DNA of 64,000 bases, from positions 850,001 to 914,000 of the forward strand of contig NZ_CP063231.1 of assembly GCF_023612255.1 (NCBI RefSeq), written 5' to 3'. This stretch comes from Luteibacter flocculans. Lineage in GTDB: Bacteria; Pseudomonadota; Gammaproteobacteria; Xanthomonadales; Rhodanobacteraceae. The notes beneath the pieces were generated by a model that saw only the letters and a program-made list of their open reading frames with translations, ran no database searches and had not been told where the DNA came from. Below, piece by piece: positions 31,726 through 46,498 of the stretch. The stretch's first letter is position 1. Each line of letters begins with the position of its first letter. The position numbers and the translations under genes were made by a program.

Positions 31726-34700
31726 ATGAAAGACCTGCTCAATCTGTTCAACCAGCAGCGACAGACGCTGGATTTCGACGCGATCAAGATCGCTCTGGCT
31801 TCGCCGGAGCTGATCCGTTCGTGGTCGTACGGCGAAGTGAAGAAGCCGGAAACGATCAACTACCGCACGTTCAAGCCTGAGCGTGACGGCCTGTTCTGCG
31901 CAGCCATTTTCGGTCCGATCAAGGACTACGAGTGCCTGTGCGGCAAGTACAAGCGCATGAAGCATCGCGGCGTCGTCTGCGAGAAGTGCGGCACCGAGGT
32001 CACCCTGGCCAAGGTCCGTCGCGAGCGCATGGGCCATATCGAACTGGCGAGCCCGACCGCACATATCTGGTTCCTGAAGTCGCTGCCCTCGCGCATCGGC
32101 CTCATGCTGGACATGACCCTGCGTGACATCGAGCGCATCCTGTACTTCGAGGCCTTCGTGGTGATCGATCCGGGCCTGACCGCGCTCGAGCGCGGCCAGC
32201 TGCTCAGCGAAGACCAGTACCTGGAAGCCACCGAAGAGCACGGTGACGAGTTCGACGCCCGCATGGGTGCCGAGGCCGTCTACGAACTGCTGAAGAGCCT
32301 CGACCTCCCGGGCGAAGTCATTCGCCTGAAGGAAGAGATCTCGTCGACGAACTCCGAGACCAAGCTCAAGCGCCTCACCAAGCGCGTGAAGCTGATCGAG
32401 GCGTTCCTCGAGTCGGGCAACAAGCCGGAATGGATGGTCCTGACCGTCCTGCCGGTGCTGCCGCCCGATCTGCGCCCGCTCGTCCCGCTGGACGGCGGCC
32501 GCTTCGCGACCTCCGATCTCAACGATCTGTATCGCCGCGTCATCAACCGCAACAACCGCCTGAAGCGTCTGCTCGAACTCGCCGCGCCCGACATCATCGT
32601 GCGCAACGAGAAGCGCATGCTGCAGGAGTCGGTCGATGCGCTGCTCGACAACGGCCGTCGCGGTCGTGCCATCACCGGTACGAACAAGCGCGCGCTGAAG
32701 TCGCTCGCGGACATGATCAAGGGCAAGCAGGGTCGCTTCCGTCAGAACCTGCTCGGCAAGCGCGTCGACTACTCGGGCCGTTCGGTCATCGTGGTCGGCC
32801 CGACGCTGCGCCTGCACCAGTGCGGTCTGCCGAAGAAGATGGCGCTCGAGCTGTTCAAGCCCTTCATCTTCGCGAAGCTGCAGGCTCGTGGCGAAGCCAC
32901 GACCATCAAGGCTGCCAAAAAGCTCGTCGAACGCGAGGAAGCCCAGGTCTGGGACATCCTGGAAGACGTGATCCGCGAACATCCGGTCATGCTCAACCGT
33001 GCGCCGACGCTGCATCGTCTGGGTATCCAGGCGTTCGAGCCGGTGCTCATCGAAGGCAAGGCGATCCAGCTGCATCCGCTCGTCTGTACGGCGTTCAACG
33101 CCGACTTCGACGGTGACCAGATGGCCGTGCACGTGCCGCTGTCGATCGAGGCGCAGCTCGAAGCCCGCGCCCTGATGATGTCGTCGAACAACATCCTGTC
33201 GCCCGCGAACGGCGAGCCGATCATCGTGCCGTCGCAGGACGTCGTGCTCGGTCTGTACTACATGACCCGCGAGCTGATCAACGCGAAGGGCGCCGGCATG
33301 GTGTTCGCGAACGTCGGCGAAGTGCGTCGTGCGTACGACAACCGCGCCGTCGAACTGCACGCCAAGGTCAAGGTGCGCGTGCGCAGCGTGGAAACGGTGG
33401 ACGGCGAGCGCGTTGAGCGCCAGTCGCTCGTCGATACCACGGTGGGTCGTGCGCTGCTGGCCGAGATCATTCCGGAAGGCCTCCCGTTCGCCCTGGTGAA
33501 CACGGAGCTGACCAAGAAGAACATCTCGCGCCTGATCAACCAGAGCTACCGTTTGCTCGGCCTGAAGGAATCGGTCGTGTTCGCCGACAAGCTGATGTAC
33601 ACCGGCTTCCGTTTCGCGACGCGTGCCGGTATCTCCATCGGCATCGACGACATGAAGATCCCGGCCGAGAAGCGCGGCATCCTCGAGGAAGCCGAGAAGG
33701 AAGTCGTCGAGATCCAGGAGCAGTACCAGTCGGGTCTCGTGACCGCCGGCGAGCGTTACAACAAGGTGGTCGACATCTGGTCGCGCACCAACGAGCTCGT
33801 GGCCAAGGCGATGATCGACGGTATCGGTACCGAGAAGGTCACCGATGCCGACGGCAACGTGGTCAACCAGAAGTCGATGAACTCGCTGTACATCATGGCG
33901 GACTCCGGCGCCCGCGGTAGCGCGGCCCAGATTCGTCAGCTGGCGGGTATGCGCGGCCTGATGGCGCGTCCGGACGGCTCGATCATCGAGACGCCCATCA
34001 AGGCGAACTTCCGCGAAGGCCTGAACGTTCTGCAGTACTTCAACTCCACCCACGGTGCCCGTAAGGGTCTCGCGGATACGGCGCTGAAGACGGCGAACTC
34101 CGGTTACCTGACCCGTCGTCTCGTCGACGTGGCGCAGGACGTCGTCATCACCGAGCACGATTGCGGCACGGAAGACGGTGTGCTGATGTCCCCGATCGTG
34201 GAAGGCGGCGACGTGGTCGAGCCGCTGCGCGAGCGCGTGCTTGGCCGTGTGGTGGTGGAAGACGTCTACGCCCCTGGCGACGACGACGAACCCATCGTCA
34301 CCCGCGACACGCTGCTCGACGAGTACCTGGTCGACAAGCTCGACAAGGGTGGCGTGCAGTTGATCAAGGTCCGTTCACCGATCACCTGCCGTGCCAGCCA
34401 TGGCGTGTGCGCCCTGTGCTACGGCCGCGACCTTGCTCGCGGTCATCTGGTCAACATGGGTGAGGCCGTGGGTGTGGTCGCCGCTCAGTCGATCGGTGAG
34501 CCGGGTACCCAGCTGACGATGCGTACGTTCCACATCGGTGGTGCGGCGTCCCGTGCGGCTGCGGTGGACAACGTCACGGTCCGCACGACCGGCGCGCTGA
34601 AGTTCAACAACCTGAAGTCGGTCGAGCACGCCCAGGGTCACCTGGTCGCGGTCTCGCGTTCGGGCGAAGTGAGCGTCATCGACGCCAACGGCCGCGAGCG

Positions 34701-35937
34701 CGAGCGCTACAAGGTGCCGTACGGTGCGACGATTGCGGTGAAGGACGGCGATCCGGTCAAGGCTGGTCAGACCGTTGCCAACTGGGATCCGCATACCCAT
34801 CCGATCGTCACGGAAGTGGCCGGTGTGGTCCGCTTCATCGACTTCATCGATGGCGTGACCGTGCAGTCGCAGACCGACGAACTGACCGGCCTCGAGTCGG
34901 CGGTGGTGACCGATCCGAAGCGTCGCGGTACGCAGGCCAAGGATCTGCGCCCGATCGTCCGCCTGGAAGACAGCAAGGGCCGCGAGCTCAAGCTGCCGGG
35001 TACGGATATCGCGGCACAGTACTTCCTGCCGGCCGGCGCGATCGTCTCGATCCAGAACGGTGCCGAAGTGGGCGTGGGCGACGTGGTTGCCCGTATCCCG
35101 CAGGAAACCTCGAAGACCCGCGACATCACGGGTGGTCTGCCGCGCGTGGCCGACTTGTTCGAAGCCCGCAAGCCGAAGGAGCCGGCGATCCTCGCGGAAC
35201 GCTCGGGTATCGTCAGCTTCGGCAAGGACACCAAGGGCAAGCAGCGTCTGATCATCAAGGACGCGGACGGCAACGAGCACGAAGAGCTGATTCCGAAGTG
35301 GCGTCAGGTCATCGTGTTCGAAGGCGAGCACGTGGAGAAGGGCGAAACCGTCGTGGACGGCGAGCCGAATCCGCATGACATCCTGCGCCTGCTGGGTGTC
35401 GAGCCGCTGGCCTCGTACCTGGTCAAGGAAATCCAGGACGTCTATCGCCTGCAGGGTGTGAAGATCAACGACAAGCACATCGAAGCGATCATTCGCCAGA
35501 TGCTCCGCAAGGTCGAGATCACCGAGTCGGGCGACAGCACGTATCTCCGCGGCGAGCAGGTCGAGCGCGTCCGGATCAACGAGGAGAACGAGCGTGCCGA
35601 GGCTCGGGGCGAGCGTCGGGCCGAGTTCGAGTCGGTCCTGCTGGGTATCACCAAGGCGTCGCTGGCTACCGAGTCGTTCATCTCGGCGGCTTCGTTCCAG
35701 GAGACCACCCGCGTCCTCACCGAGGCGGCGGTCCGTGGCACCCGCGACACGTTGCGTGGCCTTAAGGAAAATGTTATTGTTGGACGGCTAATCCCTGCGG
35801 GCACGGGTCTGGCTTACCACGCTTCGCGTCGTAACCAGGGCGGCCTGACGGCCTCGGAGCTCGAAACCCTCTCGGGTTCGGCGCCGGCCGTTACGTTCGA
35901 AGAGGCACCTGCCGGGTCCACCGATAGCGCCGAGTAA
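31726..35937 (+). CDS. rpoC: RNA polymerase subunit beta'
   Basis: 1403 residues, close to E. coli (1407). The N-terminal zinc site has [20 protein letters not shown], the catalytic Mg site is [15 protein letters not shown], and the second zinc cluster includes [16 protein letters not shown]. The bridge-helix and trigger-loop regions ([15 protein letters not shown]) are conserved. It forms the active centre with beta and is the last gene of this operon. Confidence 0.99.
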   Translation: MKDLLNLFNQQRQTLDFDAIKIALASPELIRSWSYGEVKKPETINYRTFKPERDGLFCAAIFGPIKDYECLCGKYKRMKHRGVVCEKCGTEVTLAKVRRERMGHIELASPTAHIWFLKSLPSRIGLMLDMTLRDIERILYFEAFVVIDPGLTALERGQLLSEDQYLEATEEHGDEFDARMGAEAVYELLKSLDLPGEVIRLKEEISSTNSETKLKRLTKRVKLIEAFLESGNKPEWMVLTVLPVLPPDLRPLVPLDGGRFATSDLNDLYRRVINRNNRLKRLLELAAPDIIVRNEKRMLQESVDALLDNGRRGRAITGTNKRALKSLADMIKGKQGRFRQNLLGKRVDYSGRSVIVVGPTLRLHQCGLPKKMALELFKPFIFAKLQARGEATTIKAAKKLVEREEAQVWDILEDVIREHPVMLNRAPTLHRLGIQAFEPVLIEGKAIQLHPLVCTAFNADFDGDQMAVHVPLSIEAQLEARALMMSSNNILSPANGEPIIVPSQDVVLGLYYMTRELINAKGAGMVFANVGEVRRAYDNRAVELHAKVKVRVRSVETVDGERVERQSLVDTTVGRALLAEIIPEGLPFALVNTELTKKNISRLINQSYRLLGLKESVVFADKLMYTGFRFATRAGISIGIDDMKIPAEKRGILEEAEKEVVEIQEQYQSGLVTAGERYNKVVDIWSRTNELVAKAMIDGIGTEKVTDADGNVVNQKSMNSLYIMADSGARGSAAQIRQLAGMRGLMARPDGSIIETPIKANFREGLNVLQYFNSTHGARKGLADTALKTANSGYLTRRLVDVAQDVVITEHDCGTEDGVLMSPIVEGGDVVEPLRERVLGRVVVEDVYAPGDDDEPIVTRDTLLDEYLVDKLDKGGVQLIKVRSPITCRASHGVCALCYGRDLARGHLVNMGEAVGVVAAQSIGEPGTQLTMRTFHIGGAASRAAAVDNVTVRTTGALKFNNLKSVEHAQGHLVAVSRSGEVSVIDANGRERERYKVPYGATIAVKDGDPVKAGQTVANWDPHTHPIVTEVAGVVRFIDFIDGVTVQSQTDELTGLESAVVTDPKRRGTQAKDLRPIVRLEDSKGRELKLPGTDIAAQYFLPAGAIVSIQNGAEVGVGDVVARIPQETSKTRDITGGLPRVADLFEARKPKEPAILAERSGIVSFGKDTKGKQRLIIKDADGNEHEELIPKWRQVIVFEGEHVEKGETVVDGEPNPHDILRLLGVEPLASYLVKEIQDVYRLQGVKINDKHIEAIIRQMLRKVEITESGDSTYLRGEQVERVRINEENERAEARGERRAEFESVLLGITKASLATESFISAASFQETTRVLTEAAVRGTRDTLRGLKENVIVGRLIPAGTGLAYHASRRNQGGLTASELETLSGSAPAVTFEEAPAGSTDSAE

Positions 35938-35939
35938 GG

Positions 35940-35955
35940 CCCGTAGACGGGTTTT
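35940..35955 (+). terminator. Weak hairpin after rpoC
   Basis: CCCG-TAGA-CGGG followed by TTTT directly after the stop. The four-base stem is short, so partial read-through into rpsL is likely. Confidence 0.4.
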
Positions 35956-35966
35956 GCTCGTACATA

Positions 35967-36009
35967 CGAAATGAGGCGCAAGGATGCGCCTCGTGTTCGG
36001 AGTCAAGGA
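35967..36009 (+). promoter_or_regulatory. Hairpin element upstream of rpsL, shared with the S10 operon
   Basis: CGAAATGAGGCGC, a six-base loop, GCGCCTC, then GTTCGGAGTCAAGGA. The 43-base block matches 40520–40563 at about 37 of 44 aligned positions, and the stem is kept by G·T pairs in that copy. Role unknown; it probably regulates ribosomal operons. Confidence 0.6.
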
Positions 36010-36110
36010 CGATGGGCGTCGGTTCGCTTCGCGGGCGGCGCACGTCAACAACGCTTATCTGGCGGGCCGATCTATCGGTCTGCCTTTATGTTTCTCAGGA
36101 ATAGCTTCGC

Positions 36111-36485
<375 letters not shown>

Positions 36486-36501
36486 GTAAAGGACAAGAAT
36501 T

Positions 36502-36969
36502 ATGTCGCGTAAAGGTTCCCATCCCGCCCGTGTCGTCCTCCCGGACCCGAAGCACGGAAGCCAGCTGATTGCCCGTTTCATCAATATGGTGATGAAGTCC
36601 GGCAAGAAGTCCGTCGCCGAGTCGATCGTCTACGGCGCCCTGCAGCACATCGGTGAAAAGCACGCCGAGCCGGTGCAACTCGTCGAGAAGGCTCTGGGCA
36701 ACATCGCCCCGGCCGTCGAGGTGAAGTCCCGCCGCGTTGGTGGTGCGACGTACCAGGTGCCGGTCGAAGTTCGTCCGGGTCGCCGTATGGCGCTCGCGAT
36801 GCGCTGGGTGATCGACGCAGCGCGCAAGCGCGGCGAGACGTCCATGCCGCGCAAGCTGGCCGCCGAACTGCTCGAAGCCTCGGAATCCCGTGGCGGCGCC
36901 GTGAAGAAGCGCGAAGAGACGCACCGCATGGCAGAGGCCAACAAGGCCTTCTCGCATTACCGCTGGTAA
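36502..36969 (+). CDS. rpsG: 30S ribosomal protein S7
   Basis: 155 residues. N-terminal [20 protein letters not shown] and the C-terminal [18 protein letters not shown] are typical. S7 starts assembly of the 30S head and represses the str operon in E. coli. Located 16 bases after rpsL. Confidence 0.98.
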   Translation: MSRKGSHPARVVLPDPKHGSQLIARFINMVMKSGKKSVAESIVYGALQHIGEKHAEPVQLVEKALGNIAPAVEVKSRRVGGATYQVPVEVRPGRRMALAMRWVIDAARKRGETSMPRKLAAELLEASESRGGAVKKREETHRMAEANKAFSHYRW

Positions 36970-36995
36970 TTACAGCTTCAGATTGAGGAAAGACC

Positions 36996-39125
<2,130 letters not shown>

Positions 39126-39176
39126 TAAGGGCTTCTTCTTCAAAAACACATAACGTTCTTTTAGAGGTTTCGAGTC

Positions 39177-40367
<1,191 letters not shown>

Positions 40368-40391
40368 GCAATATCTCCCTTCGGGGAATGG

Positions 40392-40423
40392 AAAGGCGGG
40401 GGCGAAAGCCCCCGCCTTTTTTT
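40392..40423 (+). terminator. Rho-independent terminator of the str operon
   Basis: GGCGGGGGC-GAAA-GCCCCCGCC followed by seven T; a textbook terminator with a GAAA tetraloop. Confidence 0.95.
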
Positions 40424-40466
40424 ATGTTCCGCTCTCTTGGGGCTTCCGTTCCGTGGAATCTCCCGC

Positions 40467-40503
40467 TATACTCCGCTGGCTAACATTCCCGAGCGTCTAT
40501 AAA
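40467..40503 (+). promoter_or_regulatory. Candidate upstream -10 boxes of the S10 operon
   Basis: TATACT (40467–40472) and TATAAA (40498–40503) lie upstream of the shared hairpin element. -35 matches are poor, but transcripts from here would include the element at 40520–40563. Confidence 0.35.
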
Positions 40504-40519
40504 ACGACCTCGGACCACG

Positions 40520-40563
40520 CGAAATGAGGCGCACGGAATGTGCTTCGAGTTCGCAGGCAAGGA
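40520..40563 (+). promoter_or_regulatory. Hairpin element upstream of the S10 operon, shared with rpsL
   Basis: CGAAATGAGGCGCA, loop CGGAA, TGTGCTTC, then GAGTTCGCAGGCAAGGA. Compared with 35967–36009, two C-to-T changes in the 3' stem arm turn G-C into G·T pairs, so the fold is retained. It lies 41 bases upstream of the main -35 box. Confidence 0.6.
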
Positions 40564-40604
40564 TGCCGAATAGGGTAGCAACGGGCCACGGGGCGCAAGC
40601 TCTG

Positions 40605-40633
40605 TTGACCCATACTGTTGCTTATTCTATACT
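40605..40633 (+). promoter_or_regulatory. Sigma-70 promoter of the S10 operon
   Basis: -35 TTGACC (40605–40610), a 17-base spacer and -10 TATACT (40628–40633). The start near 40640 places the attenuator hairpin at the very 5' end of the mRNA. Confidence 0.85.
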
Positions 40634-40642
40634 TTTCTGTCT

Positions 40643-40676
40643 GGGCAGGCCGTTATTGCGGTCTGCCCGACTTTTT
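40643..40676 (+). terminator. S10 leader attenuator hairpin
   Basis: GGGCAGGCCG and the complementary arm ending CTGCCC (40643–40668) form a stem of about ten pairs, followed by GACTTTTTC. It has terminator form and lies 140 bases before rpsJ. The rest of the leader up to 40814 holds further G/C-rich potential stems but no gene. Confidence 0.75.
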
Positions 40677-40814
40677 CGGGTCGTTTTGGACGGTTTTGTG
40701 CCGTTCCTGGCGGCCCGTTGCGGCACCTGCAGTACCAGCAACAAGGGTTGTGCGGAGTGGCGAGAAGCCCCTCCGAATCACAAGAACGTTCTTTCGATAA
40801 CAGGACACGGTTTT

Positions 40815-41126
40815 ATGGCGAACCAAAAGATTCGCATTCGGCTCAAGGCGTTCGATCATCGTCTGATCGACCGTTCGGCCAGCGAAATCGTCGAGACGGC
40901 CAAGCGCACTGGCGCGACGGTGCTCGGCCCGATCCCGCTGCCGACCAAGATTGAGCGCTACACCATTCTGGTGTCGCCGCACGTCGACAAAGATGCCCGC
41001 GACCAGTACGAGACTCGTACCCACAAGCGCGTTCTGGACATCGTCGACCCCAACGACAAGACCGTGGACGCGCTCATGAAGCTCGATCTCGCCGCCGGCG
41101 TCGACGTGCAGATCAAGCTCGGTTGA
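40815..41126 (+). CDS. rpsJ: 30S ribosomal protein S10
   Basis: 103 residues from ATG 40815, the E. coli length; the open frame from 40524 runs through promoter and leader. [29 protein letters not shown] and [24 protein letters not shown] are typical. It also serves as NusE in antitermination. First gene of the S10 operon. Confidence 0.98.
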   Translation: MANQKIRIRLKAFDHRLIDRSASEIVETAKRTGATVLGPIPLPTKIERYTILVSPHVDKDARDQYETRTHKRVLDIVDPNDKTVDALMKLDLAAGVDVQIKLG

Positions 41127-41146
41127 GCGGACTAAAGGATACGAAG

Positions 41147-41788
41147 ATGAGTATCGGACTGGTTGGCCGCAAGTGCGGCATGAGCCGGCTCTTCACCGAA
41201 GACGGCCGCTCGATTCCGGTGACGCTGATTGAAGCGACCCCGAATCGTGTGACGCAGGTGAAGACCGAAGAAAACGACGGCTACAGCGCCGTGCAGGTCA
41301 CGACGGGCGCGAAGCGCGCCTCGCTCCTGACGGCTCCGCTGAAGGGTCATTACGCCAACGCCAAGGTTGAGCCGGGTCGTGGTCTGTGGGAATTCCGCGT
41401 GTCCGCGGAAGACGCAGGCAAGTACGCGATCGGCACTGAAATCAAGGCGGACGACGTGTTCACCGTCGGTCAGACGGTCGACGTCGCCGGTGTGTCGAAG
41501 GGTAAGGGTTTCCAGGGCACCATCAAGCGTCACCACTTCAAGATGGGCGACGCCACGCACGGTAACTCGCTGTCGCATCGCGCCCCGGGCTCGATCGGTC
41601 AGCGCCAGACGCCGGGCCGCGTGTTCCCGGGTAAGAAGATGTCGGGCCACATGGGTGCGGTCAATCGCACGCAGCAGGGTCTCGAAGTTGTCAAGGTCGA
41701 TGCCGAGCGCCACCTGATCGCAGTCAAGGGCGCAGTCCCGGGTGCGCCGGGCGGTGACGTCGTGATTCGTCCGACGACCAAGGGCTGA
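41147..41788 (+). CDS. rplC: 50S ribosomal protein L3
   Basis: 213 residues from ATG 41147, with AAAGGA upstream; an in-frame start at 41123 overlaps rps[16 protein letters not shown] opens the protein, and [19 protein letters not shown] includes the PrmB methylation-site Gln region. An early assembly protein of the 50S subunit. Confidence 0.97.
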   Translation: MSIGLVGRKCGMSRLFTEDGRSIPVTLIEATPNRVTQVKTEENDGYSAVQVTTGAKRASLLTAPLKGHYANAKVEPGRGLWEFRVSAEDAGKYAIGTEIKADDVFTVGQTVDVAGVSKGKGFQGTIKRHHFKMGDATHGNSLSHRAPGSIGQRQTPGRVFPGKKMSGHMGAVNRTQQGLEVVKVDAERHLIAVKGAVPGAPGGDVVIRPTTKG

Positions 41789-41799
41789 GGAGAGACGCC

Positions 41800-42402
41800 A
41801 TGGAACTCAACGTTATTGGCGCCAAGGCGCTCACCGTGTCGGACGAAGTGTTCGGCGGCGAGTACAAGAAGGCCCTCGTGCACCAGGTCGTCACTGCCTA
41901 TCAGGCAGGTGGCCGTGCCGGTACGAAGGCTCAGCTGTCTCGCGGTCAGATGTCCGGTACGACCAAGAAGTTCAAGAAGCAGAAGGGCGGCGGCGCTCGT
42001 CACGGCGACTACCGCGCTCCGATCTTCGTCGGTGGTGGTGTGACGTTCGCAGCGAAGCCGCGCAGCTTCGAGCAGAAGGTCAACCGTAAGGCTTACCGGG
42101 TCGCGATCCGTTCGATCGTCGCCGAGCTGAACCGTCAGGATCGCCTGAAGATCGTCTCCGAACTGTCGATGGATGCCCCGAGCACCAAGGGCATGATCGC
42201 TAAGCTCGCCGAGCTCGAAGTCAAGGGTCGCGTACTGCTGGTGTCGGAAGACGCCACCGAGGCGCTGTACCTGTCCGCTCGCAACATTCCGTACATCCAC
42301 GTCGTCGACGTGCTGGCCCTGAATCCGGTCAGCCTGGTCGGCAGCGACTACGTCGTCATGACGGTGGACGCGGTCAAGAAGGTCGAGGAGTGGCTCGCAT
42401 GA
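41800..42402 (+). CDS. rplD: 50S ribosomal protein L4
   Basis: 200 residues. The long tunnel-reaching loop ([37 protein letters not shown]) is intact. In E. coli L4 represses the S10 operon through its leader; the leader hairpin here is a candidate target. Confidence 0.97.
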   Translation: MELNVIGAKALTVSDEVFGGEYKKALVHQVVTAYQAGGRAGTKAQLSRGQMSGTTKKFKKQKGGGARHGDYRAPIFVGGGVTFAAKPRSFEQKVNRKAYRVAIRSIVAELNRQDRLKIVSELSMDAPSTKGMIAKLAELEVKGRVLLVSEDATEALYLSARNIPYIHVVDVLALNPVSLVGSDYVVMTVDAVKKVEEWLA

Positions 42403-42692
42403 GCACCGAACGCACGCTCAACACGCTTCGCGCGCCGCACATCTCCGAGAAGTCGGCTCGCCTTGCTGAGAACAACCAGTACGTTTTCGTCGTGGCGCCC
42501 GAGGCGACCAAGGCCGATGTCCGTGCAGCGGTGGAACACCTCTTCGACGTCAAGGTCGTGGACGTGAACCTCGTGAATACCAAGGGCAAGGTCAAGTCGT
42601 TCCGCTTCCGCACTGGCAACCGCCAGGGCAAGCGTAAGGCCTACGTGCGCCTCGCCGACGGTCACACGATCGACGTGTCGGCCAAGGCCTGA
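42399..42692 (+). CDS. rplW: 50S ribosomal protein L23
   Basis: 97 residues from ATG 42399, overlapping the rplD stop (ATGA); a GTG at 42390 is less likely. [21 protein letters not shown] is the family N-terminus. L23 lies at the tunnel exit and docks trigger factor and SRP. Confidence 0.96.
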   Translation: MSTERTLNTLRAPHISEKSARLAENNQYVFVVAPEATKADVRAAVEHLFDVKVVDVNLVNTKGKVKSFRFRTGNRQGKRKAYVRLADGHTIDVSAKA

Positions 42693-42710
42693 GCCAGGAG
42701 TTGAATTGAG

Positions 42711-43532
42711 ATGGCACTGATCACTCACAAGCCGACCTCCCCGGGCCGCCGCGACGCAGTCAGCGTGCGGACCGAAGGTCTGCACAAGGGCGCACCTTAC
42801 GCGCCCCTGACCGAATCGCAGTCGAAGACCGGCGGTCGCAACCATTACGGTCGCATCACCACGCGTCATCGCGGCGGCGGTCACAAGCAGGCTTACCGCA
42901 TCATCGATTTCAAGCGTGACAAGGAAGGCATCGCCGCCGTTGTCGAGCGTCTGGAATACGATCCGAACCGCACTGCGCACATCGCGCTGCTGTGCTACGC
43001 CGACGGCGAGCGCCGCTACATCATCGCGCCGAAGGGCGTGGCGGTGGGCGACCGTCTCGTGTCGGGTTCCGACTCGCCGATCAAGCCGGGCAACTGCCTG
43101 CCGCTTCGTTCGATCCCCGTCGGTTCGACGATCCACTGCATCGAGATGAAGCCGGGCAAGGGTGCGCAGATCGCGCGTTCCGCCGGTGCTTCCGTCCAGC
43201 TGGTGGCTCGCGAGCAGGGTTACGCCACGCTGCGTCTTCGCTCCGGCGAAATGCGTCGCGTGCCGGTCGAGTGCCGCGCCACCATCGGTGAAGTCGGTAA
43301 CTCGGAGCACAGCCTGCGCAAGCTCGGCAAGGCCGGCGCCAAGCGTTGGAAGGGCATTCGTCCGACCGTCCGCGGCGTGGTCATGAACCCTGTCGACCAT
43401 CCGCACGGCGGTGGTGAAGGCCGTACCTCCGGTGGCCGTCATCCGGTCAGCCCGTGGGGCACGCCGACCAAGGGTTACAAGACGCGCAACAACAAGCGCA
43501 CCCAGCAGTTCATCGTGCGTCGTCGCAAGTAA
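42711..43532 (+). CDS. rplB: 50S ribosomal protein L2
   Basis: 273 residues. Signature [20 protein letters not shown] includes the conserved His near the peptidyl-transferase centre. [17 protein letters not shown] is also typical. Needed for subunit association. Confidence 0.98.
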   Translation: MALITHKPTSPGRRDAVSVRTEGLHKGAPYAPLTESQSKTGGRNHYGRITTRHRGGGHKQAYRIIDFKRDKEGIAAVVERLEYDPNRTAHIALLCYADGERRYIIAPKGVAVGDRLVSGSDSPIKPGNCLPLRSIPVGSTIHCIEMKPGKGAQIARSAGASVQLVAREQGYATLRLRSGEMRRVPVECRATIGEVGNSEHSLRKLGKAGAKRWKGIRPTVRGVVMNPVDHPHGGGEGRTSGGRHPVSPWGTPTKGYKTRNNKRTQQFIVRRRK

Positions 43533-43544
43533 TAGGAAACGATC

Positions 43545-43817
43545 ATGCCGCGCTCTCTAAAGAAAGGTCCGTTCGTTGACCTGCACCTCGTAAAGAAGGT
43601 GGAAGCCGCCGTTTCCGCCAACAACAAGCGTCCGATCAAGACCTGGTCGCGTCGCTCGATGATCCTGCCGGAGATGGTCGGTCTGACCATCGCCATCCAC
43701 AACGGCCGCCAGCACGTGCCTGTGTTGATCAACGAGAACATGGTCGGGCACAAGCTCGGCGAGTTCGCGGTGACCCGCACGTACAAGGGCCACGCCGGCG
43801 ACAAGAAGGGCAAGTGA
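43545..43817 (+). CDS. rpsS: 30S ribosomal protein S19
   Basis: 90 residues. [19 protein letters not shown] and [16 protein letters not shown] are diagnostic. Binds 16S rRNA in the 30S head with S13. Its stop overlaps the rplV start by one base (TGATG). Confidence 0.97.
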   Translation: MPRSLKKGPFVDLHLVKKVEAAVSANNKRPIKTWSRRSMILPEMVGLTIAIHNGRQHVPVLINENMVGHKLGEFAVTRTYKGHAGDKKGK

Positions 43818-44152
43818 TGAGCACCGAAGCCAAAGCGATCCTGCGCAGCGCCCGCATCTCGGCGCAGAAGGCACGCCTGGTGGCCGACCTGGTCCGCGGC
43901 ATGCCCGTGGGCCGGGCGAGCGACGTGCTTGCCTTTACCAACAAGAAGGCCGCACACCTTGTTCGCAAGGTGCTGCTCTCCGCCGTCGCCAACGCCGAGA
44001 ACAATCTCGGTGCCGACGTGGACGAGCTGAAGGTGGCCCGCATCTTCGTGGACGAAGGTCCGGCGATGAAGCGTATGTACGCCCGCGCCAAAGGCCGCGG
44101 CTCGCGCATCCTGAAGCGCACCAGCCACATCACTGTGGTTGTCGGCAACTGA
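43817..44152 (+). CDS. rplV: 50S ribosomal protein L22
   Basis: 111 residues from ATG 43817 (GTG 43814 also in frame). The tunnel-lining hairpin is at about 80–100 ([21 protein letters not shown]), with no visible macrolide-resistance deletion. Ends ITVVVGN. Confidence 0.96.
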   Translation: MSTEAKAILRSARISAQKARLVADLVRGMPVGRASDVLAFTNKKAAHLVRKVLLSAVANAENNLGADVDELKVARIFVDEGPAMKRMYARAKGRGSRILKRTSHITVVVGN

Positions 44153-44167
44153 CTGGGGTAAGAAACG

Positions 44168-44899
44168 ATGGGTCATAAAGTTCATCCCACCGGTATCCGC
44201 CTCGGCATTGCCAAGGACTGGAACTCGAAGTGGTACGCCAACAAGGGTGAGTACGCTCAGTACCTCGCTGCCGACCTCAAGGTCCGCGAGATGCTGCGCA
44301 AGAAGCTCGCCGCCGCCGGTATCTCGAAGATTCAGATCGAGCGCCCGGCCAAGACCGCCCGCGTGACGATCCACACCGCCCGTCCGGGCGTGGTGATCGG
44401 CAAGAAGGGTGAGGACATCGAGAAGCTGCGCAAGGAAGTCACCGACATGATGGGCGTCCCGACGCACATCAACGTCAGTGAAGTCCGCAAGCCGGAACTC
44501 GACGCCCAACTCGTCGCCGAGTCGATCGCTCAGCAGCTCGAGCGTCGCATCATGTTCCGCCGCGCCATGAAGCGCTCGGTCGGTAACGCGATGCGCCTCG
44601 GTGCCCTCGGCATCAAGATCAACGTCTCCGGCCGTCTGAACGGTGCCGAGATCGCGCGCTCCGAGTGGGCTCGCGAAGGTCGCGTTCCGCTGCACACGCT
44701 GCGTGCGGATATCGACTACGGCACCGCCGAAGCCAAGACCCAGTACGGCATCATCGGTGTCAAGGTATGGGTCTACAAGGGCGAGATCTTCGATCTGGCG
44801 GCCGCTACGGCCGAGTCGAAGGAAGAACAGCAGCCTCAGCAGTCGTCGCGCCGCGAGGGTGGTGAAAACCGCCGCGAGCGTGAGCGCGCTGCCAAGTAA
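44168..44899 (+). CDS. rpsC: 30S ribosomal protein S3
   Basis: 243 residues. KH domain with [21 protein letters not shown]-terminal domain [11 protein letters not shown]-like ([21 protein letters not shown]), and a Lys/Arg/Gln-rich tail. Part of the mRNA entry channel. Confidence 0.98.
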   Translation: MGHKVHPTGIRLGIAKDWNSKWYANKGEYAQYLAADLKVREMLRKKLAAAGISKIQIERPAKTARVTIHTARPGVVIGKKGEDIEKLRKEVTDMMGVPTHINVSEVRKPELDAQLVAESIAQQLERRIMFRRAMKRSVGNAMRLGALGIKINVSGRLNGAEIARSEWAREGRVPLHTLRADIDYGTAEAKTQYGIIGVKVWVYKGEIFDLAAATAESKEEQQPQQSSRREGGENRRERERAAK

Positions 44900-44910
44900 G
44901 GAGCGTTGCC

Positions 44911-45324
44911 ATGTTGCAACCGAAGCGTACCAAGTACCGCAAGATGCATAAGGGCCGTAACGACGGCCTGGCATTCAACTCCAACCTCGTGAGCTTTGGC
45001 GAGTACGGCCTCAAGGCGACGACGCACGGTCAGTTGACCGCGCGTCAGATCGAAGCGGCCCGTCGTTGCATCACGCGCTACGTAAAGCGTGGCGGCAAGC
45101 TTTGGATCCGCGTGTTCCCGGACAAGCCGATCACCCGTAAGCCCATCGAAGTTCGAATGGGTGCCGGTAAGGGTGGCGTCGAGTTCTGGGTCGCTCTGAT
45201 CCAGCCCGGCCGCATGCTTTATGAAATCGAAGGTGTCGACGAGGCGACGGCACGCGAAGCGTTCCGTCTGGCGGCAGCCAAGCTCTCCGTGCAGACCCAG
45301 TTCGTCTCCAGGGCGGTGATGTAA
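44911..45324 (+). CDS. rplP: 50S ribosomal protein L16
   Basis: 137 residues. [19 protein letters not shown] opens the protein, and [18 protein letters not shown] is the family signature. Binds near the A-site tRNA. Its stop overlaps the rpmC start (TAATG). Confidence 0.97.
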   Translation: MLQPKRTKYRKMHKGRNDGLAFNSNLVSFGEYGLKATTHGQLTARQIEAARRCITRYVKRGGKLWIRVFPDKPITRKPIEVRMGAGKGGVEFWVALIQPGRMLYEIEGVDEATAREAFRLAAAKLSVQTQFVSRAVM

Positions 45325-45509
45325 TGGCCAGCAAAGAAATCAAAGAGAAGTCGGCGGAAGAGCTGAAGCAGCATCTGCTGGACCTTCGCAAGGAGCAGTT
45401 CAATCTGCGCATGCAGAAGGGCTCCGGACAGCTCACTCAGCCGCACCAGCTGCGCCGCGTTCGGCGTGACATCGCCCGCACGAAGTTCGTGCTCGGCGGC
45501 AAGAAGTAA
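45324..45509 (+). CDS. rpmC: 50S ribosomal protein L29
   Basis: 61 residues, the normal small size. [21 protein letters not shown] and the [14 protein letters not shown] motif are typical. Sits at the tunnel exit beside L23. Confidence 0.96.
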   Translation: MASKEIKEKSAEELKQHLLDLRKEQFNLRMQKGSGQLTQPHQLRRVRRDIARTKFVLGGKK

Positions 45510-45520
45510 GGACGGCGGAC

Positions 45521-45781
45521 ATGAGCGATAACACGAAGACGGCGCGCACCCTCGAGGGCCGCGTCATCAGCAACAAGATGGCCAACACGGTAACGGTGTT
45601 GATCGAGCGTCAGGTGCAGCATCCGCTGCTCGGCAAGATCATCCGCCGTTCCACGAAGCTCCACGCGCACGACGAAACCGGTGCGAACGAGGGCGACGTG
45701 GTCCGTATTGCGGAATGCCGCCCGCTGTCGAAGACGAAACACCACCGCGTGGTCGAAATCGTCACGCGCGCTGAAGTTTAA
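45521..45781 (+). CDS. rpsQ: 30S ribosomal protein S17
   Basis: 86 residues. [23 protein letters not shown] and the signature [20 protein letters not shown]. Primary 16S rRNA-binding protein; last gene of the S10-type gene set before rplN. Confidence 0.97.
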   Translation: MSDNTKTARTLEGRVISNKMANTVTVLIERQVQHPLLGKIIRRSTKLHAHDETGANEGDVVRIAECRPLSKTKHHRVVEIVTRAEV

Positions 45782-45792
45782 GGAGAGCTGCG

Positions 45793-46161
45793 ATGATTCA
45801 GATGCAAAGCACGCTTTCCGCGGCGGACAACAGCGGCGCGAAGGAACTGATGTGCATCAAGGTGCTGGGCGGCTCGAAGCGCCGTTATGCCAGCGTCGGT
45901 GATGTCATCAAGGTGACGGTCAAGGACGCCATTCCCCGCGGTAAGGTCAAGAAGGGTGAGGTGTACAACGCCGTGGTGGTTCGTACCGCCAAGGGTGTGC
46001 GCCGCGCTGACGGTTCGCTGATCCGTTTCGACGGTAACGCGGCCGTGCTCCTCAACAACAAGCTCGAGCCGATCGGTACCCGTATTTTCGGGCCGGTTAC
46101 CCGCGAGCTGCGCAGCGAGAAGTTCATGAAGATCGTCTCGCTCGCGCCCGAAGTGCTCTGA
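45793..46161 (+). CDS. rplN: 50S ribosomal protein L14
   Basis: 122 residues. [19 protein letters not shown] and ITRELR-type C-terminus ([22 protein letters not shown]). First gene of the spc set; only 11 bases separate it from rpsQ, so S10 and spc genes probably form one transcript here. Confidence 0.97.
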   Translation: MIQMQSTLSAADNSGAKELMCIKVLGGSKRRYASVGDVIKVTVKDAIPRGKVKKGEVYNAVVVRTAKGVRRADGSLIRFDGNAAVLLNNKLEPIGTRIFGPVTRELRSEKFMKIVSLAPEVL

Positions 46162-46174
46162 GCGGAGGCCAGAC

Positions 46175-46486
46175 ATGAACCGTATCCGCAAGGGTGATAA
46201 CGTCGTCGTCATCACCGGCAAGAACAAGGGCCAGCGCGGCGACGTGCTGCGCGTCGATGGCGACCGCGTGGTCGTCTCGAACGTGAACCTGGTCAAGCGT
46301 CACACGAAGCCGAATCCGCAGGCCAACCAGCCGGGTGGAATCGTCGAGCGTGAGGCCTCGATCCATATCTCCAATGTCCAGCTCTTCAACTCCGCCACGA
46401 ACAAGGGCGAGCGCGTGGGCACCAAGACGCTCGAGGACGGGCGCAAGGTGCGCGTGTTCCGTTCGGGCGAAGTGGTCGACGCGTAA
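46175..46486 (+). CDS. rplX: 50S ribosomal protein L24
   Basis: 103 residues. KOW motif [21 protein letters not shown] at the N-terminus, then [19 protein letters not shown]. Assembly initiator of the 50S subunit. Confidence 0.97.
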   Translation: MNRIRKGDNVVVITGKNKGQRGDVLRVDGDRVVVSNVNLVKRHTKPNPQANQPGGIVEREASIHISNVQLFNSATNKGERVGTKTLEDGRKVRVFRSGEVVDA

Positions 46487-46498
46487 GGAACCGAAGTC

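Noticed and set aside
40524-40814. Upstream open frame joined to rpsJ
   Set aside because: It covers the promoter and attenuator; S10 has exactly 103 residues from ATG 40815.
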